Below, piece after piece: positions 39,531 through 47,448 of a stretch of 64,000 nt of DNA (its first letter is position 1; each line of letters begins with the position of its first letter). The position numbers and the translations under genes were made by a program. Origin of the DNA: Neisseria animalis (GTDB taxonomy: Bacteria > Pseudomonadota > Gammaproteobacteria > Burkholderiales > Neisseriaceae); contig NZ_LR134287.1 of the NCBI RefSeq assembly GCF_900636515.1, positions 1,736,001 to 1,800,000 of the forward strand, given 5' to 3'. Below the pieces are notes generated by a model, which had not been told where the DNA came from, did not search any database, and saw only the letters and a list, made by a program, of their open reading frames with translations.

Positions 39531-39659
39531 ACAAAATGAGGCCAAGCAGCCAAGCTGCAGGAAATACGAATCATACGGGCGGCAAAACGGCTGCTTCAGC
39601 AGTTTAAGCAACGCTCTCTTTTAAGCAAGGCGCAGCAACGCCTTATCTGTTTTGTTTCC
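39531..39659 (+). repeat. Degenerate long-form Correia-like copy
   Basis: Diverged segments AAATGAGGCCAAGCAGC, GGCTGCTTCAGCAGTT, CTCTTTTAAGCAA and GCAGCAACGCCTTAT follow the order of the long Correia form. Terminal repeats are eroded. Confidence 0.5.
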
Positions 39660-39683
39660 GGTAATTGTCTGTACCTGCCCGAG

Positions 39684-39724
39684 AAAGGCCGTCTGCATAT
39701 TCTGTTTTGCAGACGGCCTTTTTG
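39684..39724 (+). terminator. Uptake-sequence hairpin downstream of coaBC
   Basis: Inverted pair with TTTTT tail, ~170 nt after coaBC. Confidence 0.75.
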
Positions 39725-39969
39725 CGTCTTCCCGCGCCATACCGATTATTTCTATCGTCATGAAAGTGCTGGAAACACCGCTTTTCCCGCTTCGATATAG
39801 TCATAAAAATTTCCCAATCCCAAGTCTCCGCATACTTGTCGGGCGGTTGGTATTTCCTACTAATATTTGCTGTAACATGTAAATTTGTGTTAGATTACGG
39901 GAAGAATTTACCGTTTTACCGAGAAATCAAATGCCGTCTGTATTTTCGGCACTATTATGGAGAAATGGC

Positions 39970-41352
39970 ATGAATGCCGTTGTAATTGCAGTCATTGTGA
40001 TGCTGGCTTTATCGCTGGCAAGGGTACACGTGGTACTCAGTTTGGTCATCGGCGCATTTGTCGGCGGCCTGATTGCGGGTCTGCCGCTGGCAGATGTCGC
40101 CGCGGCGGGAGGCTCGCCGGCACAAGAAGGGATTATTACCGTCTTCCAAAACGGTTTGGCGGGCGGTGCGAAAATCGCGCTGTCTTACGCCATGTTGGGT
40201 GCATTTGCGATGGCGATTACCCATTCGGGGCTGCCGCAGCAGCTTGCCGGAGCGGTAGTCCGCAAGTTGAACAAAGGCGGTGTATCCGACCATGTATCTT
40301 CAGGTTTCAGCAAAATAAAATGGGGCTTGCTGGCGGTGATTTTGGTAATGGGCATCATGAGCCAAAACGTCGTGCCGATTCATATTGCCTTTATTCCGAT
40401 GGTGATTCCGCCGCTGCTTTTGGTGTTCAACCGCCTGCAGGTCGACCGCCGCCTGATTGCCTGTGTGATTACTTTTGGTTTGGTTACCACTTATATGTAT
40501 CTGCCTTACGGTTTCGGCGCGATTTTCCTGAACGAAATCCTGTTGAGCAATATCCAGTCGGCAGGCATGGATACGAAAAACATCAACGTCATGCAGGCGA
40601 TGGGCATTCCCGCACTGGGTATGGTGGCAGGTTTGGTGCTGGCGTTCCTGCACTATCGCAAACCGCGTATTTATGAAAACAATCAAGTCGATACCGACAG
40701 CCAAACCGCTTCTGAAAACCAGCCCGAACCGTCTTCCTACCGCAGCTTGGTGGCGGCGGTGGCGATTGCCGTCTGCTTTGCCATCCAGTTGGTTTACAAT
40801 GATGCGCTGCTGTTGGGCGCAATGCTCGGTTTTGCCGTATTCATGACTTTGGGCGTGGTCAAACGCAGTGAGGCCAACGATGTGTTCGGTGCGGGTATCC
40901 GCATGATGGCGATGGTCGGTTTCATCATGATTGCCGCACAGGGTTTTGCCGCTGTGATGAAAGCCACCGGCGACATCCAGCCGCTGGTTGAGGGCAGTAT
41001 GGCGGTGTTCGGCGGCAGCAAAGGCATGGCGGCGTTTGCCATGCTGGTGGTCGGCCTGCTGGTAACGATGGGCATCGGCTCGTCTTTCTCCACCCTGCCG
41101 ATTATTACCGCGATTTATGTACCGTTGTGCGCCGCTTTGGGCTTTTCACCGTTGGCAACAGTTGCCATCATCGGCACGGCCGGTGCGCTGGGTGATGCCG
41201 GCTCGCCCGCTTCCGACTCTACGCTCGGCCCGACCATGGGCTTAAACGCGGACGGCCAGCACGACCACATCTACGATTCCGTTATCCCGACTTTCCTCCA
41301 CTACAATATTCCGTTGATGGCGGCAGGTTGGATTGCCGCGATGGTGCTGTAA
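39970..41352 (+). CDS. Na+/H+ antiporter family carrier (NhaC/YuiF-like)
   Basis: An inner-membrane carrier of 460 residues with ~11 transmembrane helices, of the Na+/H+ antiporter/ion-transporter superfamily. It begins MNAVVIAVIVMLALSLARVHVV. The start at 39970 has a GGAG site 7 nt upstream, preferable to 39931. Conserved segments are SYAMLGAFAMAITHSGLP, SQNVVPIHIAFIPMVIPP and GTAGALGDAGSPASDSTLGPT. Some relatives act as amino-acid permeases, so the substrate is uncertain. The slyX-like gene follows the stop codon directly. Confidence 0.85.
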   Translation: MNAVVIAVIVMLALSLARVHVVLSLVIGAFVGGLIAGLPLADVAAAGGSPAQEGIITVFQNGLAGGAKIALSYAMLGAFAMAITHSGLPQQLAGAVVRKLNKGGVSDHVSSGFSKIKWGLLAVILVMGIMSQNVVPIHIAFIPMVIPPLLLVFNRLQVDRRLIACVITFGLVTTYMYLPYGFGAIFLNEILLSNIQSAGMDTKNINVMQAMGIPALGMVAGLVLAFLHYRKPRIYENNQVDTDSQTASENQPEPSSYRSLVAAVAIAVCFAIQLVYNDALLLGAMLGFAVFMTLGVVKRSEANDVFGAGIRMMAMVGFIMIAAQGFAAVMKATGDIQPLVEGSMAVFGGSKGMAAFAMLVVGLLVTMGIGSSFSTLPIITAIYVPLCAALGFSPLATVAIIGTAGALGDAGSPASDSTLGPTMGLNADGQHDHIYDSVIPTFLHYNIPLMAAGWIAAMVL

Positions 41353-41574
41353 ATGGAAGCATTGGAAAACCGCATCATCGAGCTGGAAATTCAGACGGCA
41401 TTTCAGGCAGACTTAATCGACAGCCTGAACGATACCGTTGCCAAAATGCAGCAAACTCTGGATTTGCAGCAGGAACAATTAAGGCTGCTTTACCGGCGTA
41501 TCAACGATAAAAGTGCGGACGGCGGGCAAAACGAAGCATACAGCCTGCGCGACGAGATTCCGCCGCATTATTAG
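41353..41574 (+). CDS. slyX: SlyX-like coiled-coil protein
   Basis: A 73-residue soluble protein, nearly all coiled coil with heptads (ENRIIELEIQTAFQADLIDSL region) and the typical C-terminal ending SLRDEIPPHY. Function is unknown across the family. Its ATG begins the base after the carrier stop, so the two genes are translationally linked. The fragment EIQTAFQ is encoded by an uptake sequence. Confidence 0.88.
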   Translation: MEALENRIIELEIQTAFQADLIDSLNDTVAKMQQTLDLQQEQLRLLYRRINDKSADGGQNEAYSLRDEIPPHY

Positions 41575-41590
41575 CCGTTCCCAACGCTTT

Positions 41591-41648
41591 ATGCCGTCTG
41601 CAAAACGAAGGATTCTTGCAAACCTTCCGTTTTGCAGACGGCTTTTTA
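41591..41648 (+). terminator. Terminator of the carrier-slyX operon
   Basis: A ~18-bp inverted repeat including paired uptake sequences with TTTTT tail. Correia-like copy 8 begins inside the T tail. Confidence 0.85.
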
Positions 41649-41753
41649 TAGTCATTTAAAATAAGAATGATACAGCGTTGCTTTGCCTTGCCGTACTATG
41701 TGTACTGTCTGCGGCTTCGCTGCCTTGTCTCATTCTTATTTTATTCAACTATA
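41647..41753 (-). mobile_element. Correia-like element, copy 8 (107 bp)
   Basis: Intact except for one change in the last terminal repeat (AACTATA instead of GACTATA). It is inserted at the TA next to a terminator. Confidence 0.9.
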
Positions 41754-41882
41754 CATCAAAACCAACATACAACATACTCTTACCGTTTACTTCCCCGGCA
41801 ATCCATTACATTTTTATTTCATTTAAAAACATTACCTTAAAAAAAACAGAAAAAAATATCCCATTTTCAGCACAAACAGAGC

Positions 41883-41911
41883 TTGCACAAAGCAGCAGTT
41901 TTTGGTTTAAT
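41883..41911 (+). promoter_or_regulatory. Promoter of the tRNA-Val/Asp array
   Basis: TTGCAC and TTTAAT separated by 17 nt. The predicted start lies ~17 nt before the first tRNA. Confidence 0.7.
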
Positions 41912-41934
41912 AGCAGCTTAATGTTTTTGAACAC

Positions 41935-42010
41935 GGGTGATTAGCTCAGTTGGTAGAGCGTCTGCCTTACAAGCAGAATGTCGGCGGTTCGACTCCGTCA
42001 TCACCCACCA
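41935..42010 (+). tRNA. tRNA-Val (UAC), copy 1
   Basis: A 76-nt cloverleaf with encoded CCA, acceptor GGGTGAT/ATCACCC and anticodon loop CTTACAA. Confidence 0.97.
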
Positions 42011-42044
42011 AGTTCCCTTTTATCGCAACAATGCAGTAAAATGC

Positions 42045-42121
42045 GCGGTGGTAGCTCAGTTGGTTAGAGTACCGGCCTGTCACGCCGGGGGTCGCGGGTT
42101 CGAGCCCCGTCCGCCGCGCCA
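42045..42121 (+). tRNA. tRNA-Asp (GUC), copy 1
   Basis: A 77-nt cloverleaf with encoded CCA, acceptor GCGGTGG/CCGCCGC with one G-U pair and anticodon loop CTGTCAC. Confidence 0.96.
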
Positions 42122-42185
42122 ACATTAAACATTGAAATCAGCTCTTATTCTTTCTAAGATTTGCAGCAGGTTTCCAACAGATTCA

Positions 42186-42261
42186 GGGTGATTAGCTCAG
42201 TTGGTAGAGCGTCTGCCTTACAAGCAGAATGTCGGCGGTTCGACTCCGTCATCACCCACCA
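42186..42261 (+). tRNA. tRNA-Val (UAC), copy 2
   Basis: Identical to copy 1 of tRNA-Val. Confidence 0.97.
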
Positions 42262-42295
42262 GTTTTCTATTTACTGCAGTAATGCAGTAAAACGC

Positions 42296-42372
42296 GCGGT
42301 GGTAGCTCAGTTGGTTAGAGTACCGGCCTGTCACGCCGGGGGTCGCGGGTTCGAGCCCCGTCCGCCGCGCCA
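42296..42372 (+). tRNA. tRNA-Asp (GUC), copy 2
   Basis: Identical to copy 1 of tRNA-Asp. The spacer before it (ATGCAGTAAAACGC) is also nearly the same as before copy 1. Confidence 0.96.
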
Positions 42373-42416
42373 ATTTTCAAAAGCATCGGTATTTTGTTCC
42401 GGTGCTTTATCATTTC

Positions 42417-42492
42417 GGGTGATTAGCTCAGTTGGTAGAGCGTCTGCCTTACAAGCAGAATGTCGGCGGTTCGACTCCGTCATCACCCACCA
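42417..42492 (+). tRNA. tRNA-Val (UAC), copy 3
   Basis: Identical to the other two tRNA-Val genes; last of the array. Confidence 0.97.
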
Positions 42493-42499
42493 TATGCAG

Positions 42500-42537
42500 A
42501 CGGCCTTGTGTTTTACACTAAGGCCGTTTTTTTCATT
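42500..42537 (+). terminator. Terminator of the tRNA array
   Basis: Stem ACGGCCTT(GTGT)/(ACAC)TAAGGCCGT with a TTTTTTT tail. Confidence 0.88.
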
Positions 42538-42620
42538 TTACCGTCCTTCCTGTTTATCCCTTTTATCCGACCTCTCAACCGTTTGGCACAATCCGCATTC
42601 CTGCGCCATTCAAACAAATA

Positions 42621-42727
42621 TATAGTCGAATAAAATAAGAATGAGACAAGGCAGCGAAGCCGCAGACAGTACACATAGTACGGCAAGGCAAATCAACGCT
42701 GTATCATTCTTATTTTAAATGACTATA
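42621..42727 (+). mobile_element. Correia-like element, copy 9 (107 bp)
   Basis: Intact copy with one core change (AAATCAACG). It abuts a degenerate copy at its right end. Confidence 0.9.
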
Positions 42728-42828
42728 GTTACTTAATACCAAATGATACGGCGCTATCTCCTCTTATCGCACCATCTGTGCAGCCTGCGGCTTTGCTGCA
42801 TCGTCTCATTCTGCATGATTCGACTATC
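42724..42828 (-). repeat. Degenerate Correia-like copy abutting copy 9
   Basis: AAATGATACGGCG, CAGCCTGCGGCTTTGCTGC and GTCTCATTCT ending ATTCGACTAT match the short form with many changes. It shares the terminal TATA with copy 9. Confidence 0.7.
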
Positions 42829-43009
42829 GAATACGGCACGCACACCTTCTCTTTATCCATATCCTCTTTCCATAATGCCTGCCAATCCCTGCCTCTTTAA
42901 CCGCACACCCCACCCCTTAAAACCCACATTTTTCAAACCAAATCTTAACATTTGCAAAAACAACTTGACCTATTACAACAGATTACGTAAAGTAACCCAC
43001 TCACTTCAA

Positions 43010-43028
43010 AAATTGGTAAAACCAATTT
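43010..43028 (+). promoter_or_regulatory. GntR/FadR-type operator upstream of lctP
   Basis: AAATTGGT-AAA-ACCAATTT is a perfect 8-bp palindrome with a 3-nt spacer, matching the ATTGGTnnnACCAAT site of PdhR-type GntR regulators. In gonococcus the GntR protein GdhR represses lctP, so this is its likely site (inference). Confidence 0.72.
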
Positions 43029-43133
43029 ACAACATAACTGCCATTCCCAAGCCGTGAGGCTTTATTGCAGTGTGTTTTTCAGACGGCCTGCTCCGGCTCG
43101 CCGGTTTCACAATAAACCATAAGGAATTGTTGT

Positions 43134-44717
43134 ATGGCTTTGTTCCTCAGCATTTTCCCCATCGTGCTGCTGATTTGGCTGATGGTGAAAAAAAACAGTA
43201 TGCCTTCCTACATCGCGCTGCCCATTACCGCAGCATTGATTTACGTGATTAAAATTACCTACTTCGGCGACGATTTTATGTTGCTGAATGCTACCGCCGC
43301 TTCCGGTTTGGTTGCCACATTAACGCCGATTACCGTGATTTTCGGTGCGATCATGTTCAACCGCATGATGGAAACCACCGGCTGTATCGACATCATCCGC
43401 AAATGGCTGGCCACCATCAATCCGAATCCTGTGGCGCAGCTGATGATTATCGGCTGGGCGTTTGCTTTCATGATTGAAGGTGCTTCAGGCTTCGGTACGC
43501 CTGCCGCGATTGCCGCACCAATCTTGATGAGCTTGGGCTTTAATCCCTTGAAAGTGGCGATTTTCACTTTGGTGATGAACTCCGTACCGGTATCGTTCGG
43601 CGCAGTCGGCACACCGACTTGGTTCGGCTTTGCTCCGTTGAACCTCACTCCTGAAGAGATTCTGACCATCGGTAAGCAAACCGGTATCATGCACTTCTTT
43701 GCCGGTCTGGTTATCCCCGTTATCGGTTTGAGCTTTATCGTACCGTGGGCGGAAATCAAGAAAAACATCGGCTTTGTGTACATCAGCATTCTGGCCTGTA
43801 CCATTCCTTATGTTGCACTGGCAATGGTTAACGAAGAATTTCCGTCTCTGGTTGCCGGCGCAATCGGCCTGATGATTTCCGTATTTGCCGCCAACCACGG
43901 CTGGGGCTTGAGCAAAGAGCACCCGAAAGATCCGAATGCGGAAAAAGTACCGTTTGCCCAAGTGGCCAAAGCCTTGGCTCCGCTGGGTATGCTGATCGGT
44001 ATGCTGGTCATTACCCGCATCAAGCAACTGGGTCTGAAAGGTCTGCTCACCAGCACCGAACCTTGGTTCAGCTTCTCACTGCCGGGCTTGAGCGACATTA
44101 CCGTTACCCAATCTCTGACCATCATCTTTGCCGACATCTTCGGCACAGGCGTGGTTGACCGCTACCAAACCCTGTATGTACCGGCATGGATTCCGTTTGT
44201 CCTGACCGTATGGATTTGTATCATTCTTTACAAAACCAAATTTGACGATGCTTGGAAATTCTACGTTGCCACCTTCAACCAAACCAAAAAACCGCTGCTG
44301 GCATTGATGGGCGCGCTGATTATGGTCAAACTGATGATGGTTGGCGGCGACAAATCCATGGTAAAAGTTATCGGTACCGAATTTGCCGCCATGGCCGGTG
44401 AGCATTGGATTTACTTCTCGCCATACTTGGGTGCAATCGGTGCATTCTTCTCCGGCTCGAATACCGTATCCAACCTGACGTTCGGCCCGATTCAGCAACA
44501 AATCGCCTTGGATACCGGCTTATCCGTTACCCTGATTCTGGCGTTGCAGTCTGTAGGTGGCGCAATGGGTAACATGGTGTGTATCAACAACATCATTGCT
44601 GTCTGCTCGGTGGTTAATGTCAACAACTCCGAAGGTGCGATTATCAAGAAAACCGTTATCCCGATGGCTCTTTACGGTATCATCGCCGTAATCGTCGCCA
44701 TGATACTGTTTATGTAA
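43134..44717 (+). CDS. lctP: L-lactate permease
   Basis: An inner-membrane proton-coupled lactate importer of the LctP/LldP family; lactate is a major carbon source for Neisseria on mucosae. It has 527 residues and 12-14 transmembrane helices. Family motifs are FGAIMFNRMMETTGCI, WAFAFMIEGASGFGTPAA, SFGAVGTPTWFGF and SGSNTVSNLTFGPIQQ. An AAGGAATT ribosome site precedes ATG, and a perfect GntR-type operator lies ~106 nt upstream. It is monocistronic. Confidence 0.96.
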   Translation: MALFLSIFPIVLLIWLMVKKNSMPSYIALPITAALIYVIKITYFGDDFMLLNATAASGLVATLTPITVIFGAIMFNRMMETTGCIDIIRKWLATINPNPVAQLMIIGWAFAFMIEGASGFGTPAAIAAPILMSLGFNPLKVAIFTLVMNSVPVSFGAVGTPTWFGFAPLNLTPEEILTIGKQTGIMHFFAGLVIPVIGLSFIVPWAEIKKNIGFVYISILACTIPYVALAMVNEEFPSLVAGAIGLMISVFAANHGWGLSKEHPKDPNAEKVPFAQVAKALAPLGMLIGMLVITRIKQLGLKGLLTSTEPWFSFSLPGLSDITVTQSLTIIFADIFGTGVVDRYQTLYVPAWIPFVLTVWICIILYKTKFDDAWKFYVATFNQTKKPLLALMGALIMVKLMMVGGDKSMVKVIGTEFAAMAGEHWIYFSPYLGAIGAFFSGSNTVSNLTFGPIQQQIALDTGLSVTLILALQSVGGAMGNMVCINNIIAVCSVVNVNNSEGAIIKKTVIPMALYGIIAVIVAMILFM

Positions 44718-44730
44718 TCCTCTGAACAGC

Positions 44731-44793
44731 AAAGCCGTCTGCAAAAGCCCGGTGGAAACCATATCCGTTTCCGGCTTTTGCAGACGGCTTTTT
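44731..44793 (+). terminator. Terminator of lctP
   Basis: A 19-20-bp uptake-sequence inverted repeat and TTTTT tail. Confidence 0.88.
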
Positions 44794-44860
44794 TACATCT
44801 CAAAATTCGCGTAATTACCCAAAACAACCAACCATATCACGCAACACAACATTCCCCTCT

Positions 44861-44967
44861 TATAGTCGAATAAAATAAGAATGAGACAAGGCAGCGAAGC
44901 CGCAGACAGTACACATAGTACGGCAAGGCAAAGCAACGCTGTATCATTCTTATTTTAAATGACTATA
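44861..44967 (+). mobile_element. Correia-like element, copy 10 (107 bp)
   Basis: Intact consensus copy, 120 bp before copy 11 and in the same orientation. Confidence 0.92.
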
Positions 44968-45087
44968 TATGGTGAAGCAAACCGTTGCAGCATGAACCTG
45001 CCCTACCGAAAGAAAAAACCGCCGAAACAGCAAATCCGCCGCTCCATTGCCGATTGCCCGCAGCCTCTATTTTTCTCTAATGCACAA

Positions 45088-45194
45088 TATAGTCGAATAA
45101 AATAAGAATGAGACAAGGCAGCGAAGCCGCAGACAGTACACATAGTACGGCAAGGCAAAGCAACGCTGTATCATTCTTATTTTAAATGACTATA
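45088..45194 (+). mobile_element. Correia-like element, copy 11 (107 bp)
   Basis: Intact consensus copy, ending ~80 nt before the pseudouridine synthase gene, so it may lie in that gene's leader or promoter region. Confidence 0.92.
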
Positions 45195-45273
45195 TTTTCC
45201 AAACATACAAGCCAATCCCGCTTCACACCCATCAATGCTATAATCCGCCCTATCCAACTCCGAACATCACACC

Positions 45274-46017
45274 ATGCAAGCCGATACCCCAGAGACCATG
45301 CGCCTTTCCAAACGCATGGCACAACTAGGATTATGTTCCCGCCGCGAAGCCGACAGCTACATCGAACAAGGCTGGGTCAAAGTCAACGGCCAAACCGCCG
45401 TACTCGGCCAAAAAGTAACCGAAGCCGACCGCATCGACCTCCACAAGCAGGCACACGAAACCCAAGCCGCGCGCGTAACCATCTTACTGAACAAACCCGT
45501 CGGCTACGTCAGCGCACAAGCCGAAAAAGGATACAAAGCCGCTGCCGAGCTGATTACGCCCGAAAACCAATGGGAAGGCGACGACAGCCGCATCCGCTTC
45601 AACGAAAAACACAAATTCGGCCTTGCCCCCGCCGGCAGACTAGACATCGATTCCGTCGGGCTGCTCGTACTCACCCAAGACGGCAGAATCGCCAAACAAC
45701 TCATCGGCGAACACAGCAACAGCGAAAAAGAATACCTCGTTCGGGTGCGCGGCAAACTCGACAACCAAGGTCTCGCCCTACTCAACCACGGCTTGAGCTT
45801 AGACGGCGAAAAACTGCGCCCCGCCAAAGTAGAATGGCAAAACGAAGACCAATTGCGCTTTATCCTGAAACAAGGCAAAAAACGCCAAATCCGCCGCATG
45901 TGCGAGCTGGTTGGTCTGCGCGTCGTCGGCCTCAAACGCATCCGCATGGGCAAAGTCAAACTCGGCAAACTTCCCCCCGGCAAATGGCGTTATCTGAAAG
46001 CAGGCGAAACATTCTGA
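45274..46017 (+). CDS. rRNA pseudouridine synthase of the RsuA/RluB/RluE/RluF family
   Basis: A 247-residue enzyme that isomerises a uridine in rRNA. The N-terminal S4 RNA-binding domain (about 8-65: [21 protein letters not shown]) is followed by the catalytic domain with Asp124 in [15 protein letters not shown], and the [25 protein letters not shown] motif. The presence of S4 and the overall form fit RluF-like enzymes (23S), but the target site cannot be fixed from sequence. Correia-like copy 11 lies directly upstream. Confidence 0.9.
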   Translation: MQADTPETMRLSKRMAQLGLCSRREADSYIEQGWVKVNGQTAVLGQKVTEADRIDLHKQAHETQAARVTILLNKPVGYVSAQAEKGYKAAAELITPENQWEGDDSRIRFNEKHKFGLAPAGRLDIDSVGLLVLTQDGRIAKQLIGEHSNSEKEYLVRVRGKLDNQGLALLNHGLSLDGEKLRPAKVEWQNEDQLRFILKQGKKRQIRRMCELVGLRVVGLKRIRMGKVKLGKLPPGKWRYLKAGETF

Positions 46018-46076
46018 CAGCGTTGTGCCGGCACACATCCGCCAGCTAGGATACCCCCAACCCCTCCGCCGACATC

Positions 46077-46108
46077 AGGCCGTCTGCAAAATCAAACAGA
46101 CGGCCTCA
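46077..46108 (+). terminator. Uptake-sequence hairpin after the pseudouridine synthase gene
   Basis: AGGCCGTCTG/CAGACGGCCT stem without a T tail; a weak terminator. Confidence 0.5.
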
Positions 46109-46132
46109 ACAGCAAAACAGCAAAACAGCAAA
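46109..46132 (+). repeat. Three tandem ACAGCAAA units
   Basis: Perfect 8-bp unit repeated three times in the intergenic region. Confidence 0.7.
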
Positions 46133-46379
46133 ACCGTATATTTTGTTGCGTCCGGCCGACAATATTTTTCAGGAAATTGTTCCGCACAATATGAAATAAA
46201 ACACAAAAAGCATTATCCCAAACACCCGATTTGCATTTTTATTTTCTTTCACTGCAACATTTTCACAACAAAAAAACCTGATTTTATGCGTAAAGAATAA
46301 AATCAAATAATAACAAACCGATTTCATCAATAATATACATAATTTAACTTTACTTAACACAAAAACCGTAGGCATTATG

Positions 46380-46385
46380 TATAAT
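46380..46385 (+). promoter_or_regulatory. -10 element of the putative small RNA
   Basis: Perfect TATAAT preceded directly by TG. A weak TTAACA lies 20 nt upstream. Confidence 0.6.
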
Positions 46386-46391
46386 GAACTC

Positions 46392-46496
46392 CGTCTGAGT
46401 AAGACTTATCCGCAAGGGTAAGTAGTGAGTAAGACGTTTTCCCCGTAATGTGTTTGGCCATCTATACTTTTCCCCTTTGTATAGATGGTTTTTTTT
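46392..46496 (+). ncRNA. Putative ~105-nt small RNA or leader between rluF-like gene and dedA
   Basis: The segment is flanked by a perfect TATAAT (46380-46385) and a strong intrinsic terminator (stem CCATCTATAC/GTATAGATGG at 46458-46488, then eight T). Inside, CTTATCC-GCAA-GGGTAAG (46405-46422) forms a 7-bp hairpin with a GNRA loop, framed by two direct copies of GAGTAAGAC (46397-46405, 46427-46435). There is no open frame with a ribosome site. No known RNA family is recognised. It could be a free-standing small RNA or an attenuated leader of dedA, whose ATG lies 196 nt further on. Confidence 0.7.
46458..46496 (+). terminator. Intrinsic terminator of the putative small RNA
   Basis: A 10-bp perfect stem with an 11-nt loop and an 8-T tail; independent of uptake sequences. 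Confidence 0.92.
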
Positions 46497-46692
46497 GCCT
46501 ACTGCACAGACAGCACGTTTTCAGCCTGAAAGAAAAATTAAAAATATCCGCCTGCTGCCGCAGCATATTTTTTCATTTTCTTTCAAGTAAAGCCGCGAAT
46601 CGGATTTGCAGACGGCATACAGGCCGTCTGCAAAACGCTCAAACCTTACCGCAAAACCATACACCCCGATACACCAGCAGGAACACAGTTTC

Positions 46693-47358
46693 ATGGACGC
46701 TTTCATTGCCCTTTTCAGCGGCATCATCGATTTTATCCTCCACATCGACCAACACTTGACTGCCCTTGCCTCGCAATACGGCGTATGGATTTACGCCATT
46801 CTGTTTATCATCGTATTCTGCGAAACCGGCCTTGTCGTTACCCCGTTTCTGCCGGGCGATTCCCTGCTGTTTGCTGCCGGCGGGATTGCCGCATTGGGCA
46901 GCATGAACATTCATCTGATGGTTTTACTGCTGCTGGCGGCGGCCATTCTCGGCGATGCCGTCAACTTCGCCATCGGCAAATATTTCGGCGAAAAACTGTT
47001 TGCCAACCCCGATTCCAAAATTTTCCGCCGTGCCTATCTGGAAAAAACCCATGCCTTTTATGAAAAACACGGCGGAAAAACCATCATCATCGCCCGCTTC
47101 GTGCCGATTGTCCGCACCTTTGCCCCATTTGTCGCCGGCATGGGGCACATGGACTACCGCAAATTTATCCGCTACAACATCATCGGCGCAGTTGCTTGGG
47201 TGGTGCTGTTTTCTTATGCAGGCTATTTCTTCGCCAACATTCCTGCCGTGAAAAACAATCTGGCGCTGGTGCTGGCAGCCATCATCATTATTTCGGTTTT
47301 GCCCGCCGTTATCGAAATCGTCCGCGCCCGCAGCAAAGCGAAGAAGAACGCCGACTGA
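46693..47358 (+). CDS. DedA family membrane protein
   Basis: A 221-residue inner-membrane protein of the DedA/VTT superfamily, thought to flip undecaprenyl phosphate or phospholipids. The start at 46693 ([10 protein letters not shown]) has AGGA upstream; the frame is open to 46606 but those residues are not family-like. Core motifs are [19 protein letters not shown], the re-entrant GKYFGEKLF region and [19 protein letters not shown] with the conserved Arg pair. It has 5-6 hydrophobic segments. An uptake-sequence terminator follows. Confidence 0.92.
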   Translation: MDAFIALFSGIIDFILHIDQHLTALASQYGVWIYAILFIIVFCETGLVVTPFLPGDSLLFAAGGIAALGSMNIHLMVLLLLAAAILGDAVNFAIGKYFGEKLFANPDSKIFRRAYLEKTHAFYEKHGGKTIIIARFVPIVRTFAPFVAGMGHMDYRKFIRYNIIGAVAWVVLFSYAGYFFANIPAVKNNLALVLAAIIIISVLPAVIEIVRARSKAKKNAD

Positions 47359-47370
47359 CAACCAACCCTA

Positions 47371-47418
47371 AAAAAGCCGTCTGCAAAATCACGAAGCCTG
47401 ATTTTGCAGACGGCTTTT
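47371..47418. terminator. Terminator between dedA and the glycosyltransferase gene
   Basis: A 20-bp uptake-sequence inverted repeat serving two convergent genes. Confidence 0.87.
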
Positions 47419-47448
47419 CCTATCAATATCTGATGATTAAATATCTGA

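Noticed and set aside
41935..42492. Regularly spaced repeats resembling a CRISPR array
   Set aside because: The repeated units are tRNA genes with clear cloverleaf structure.
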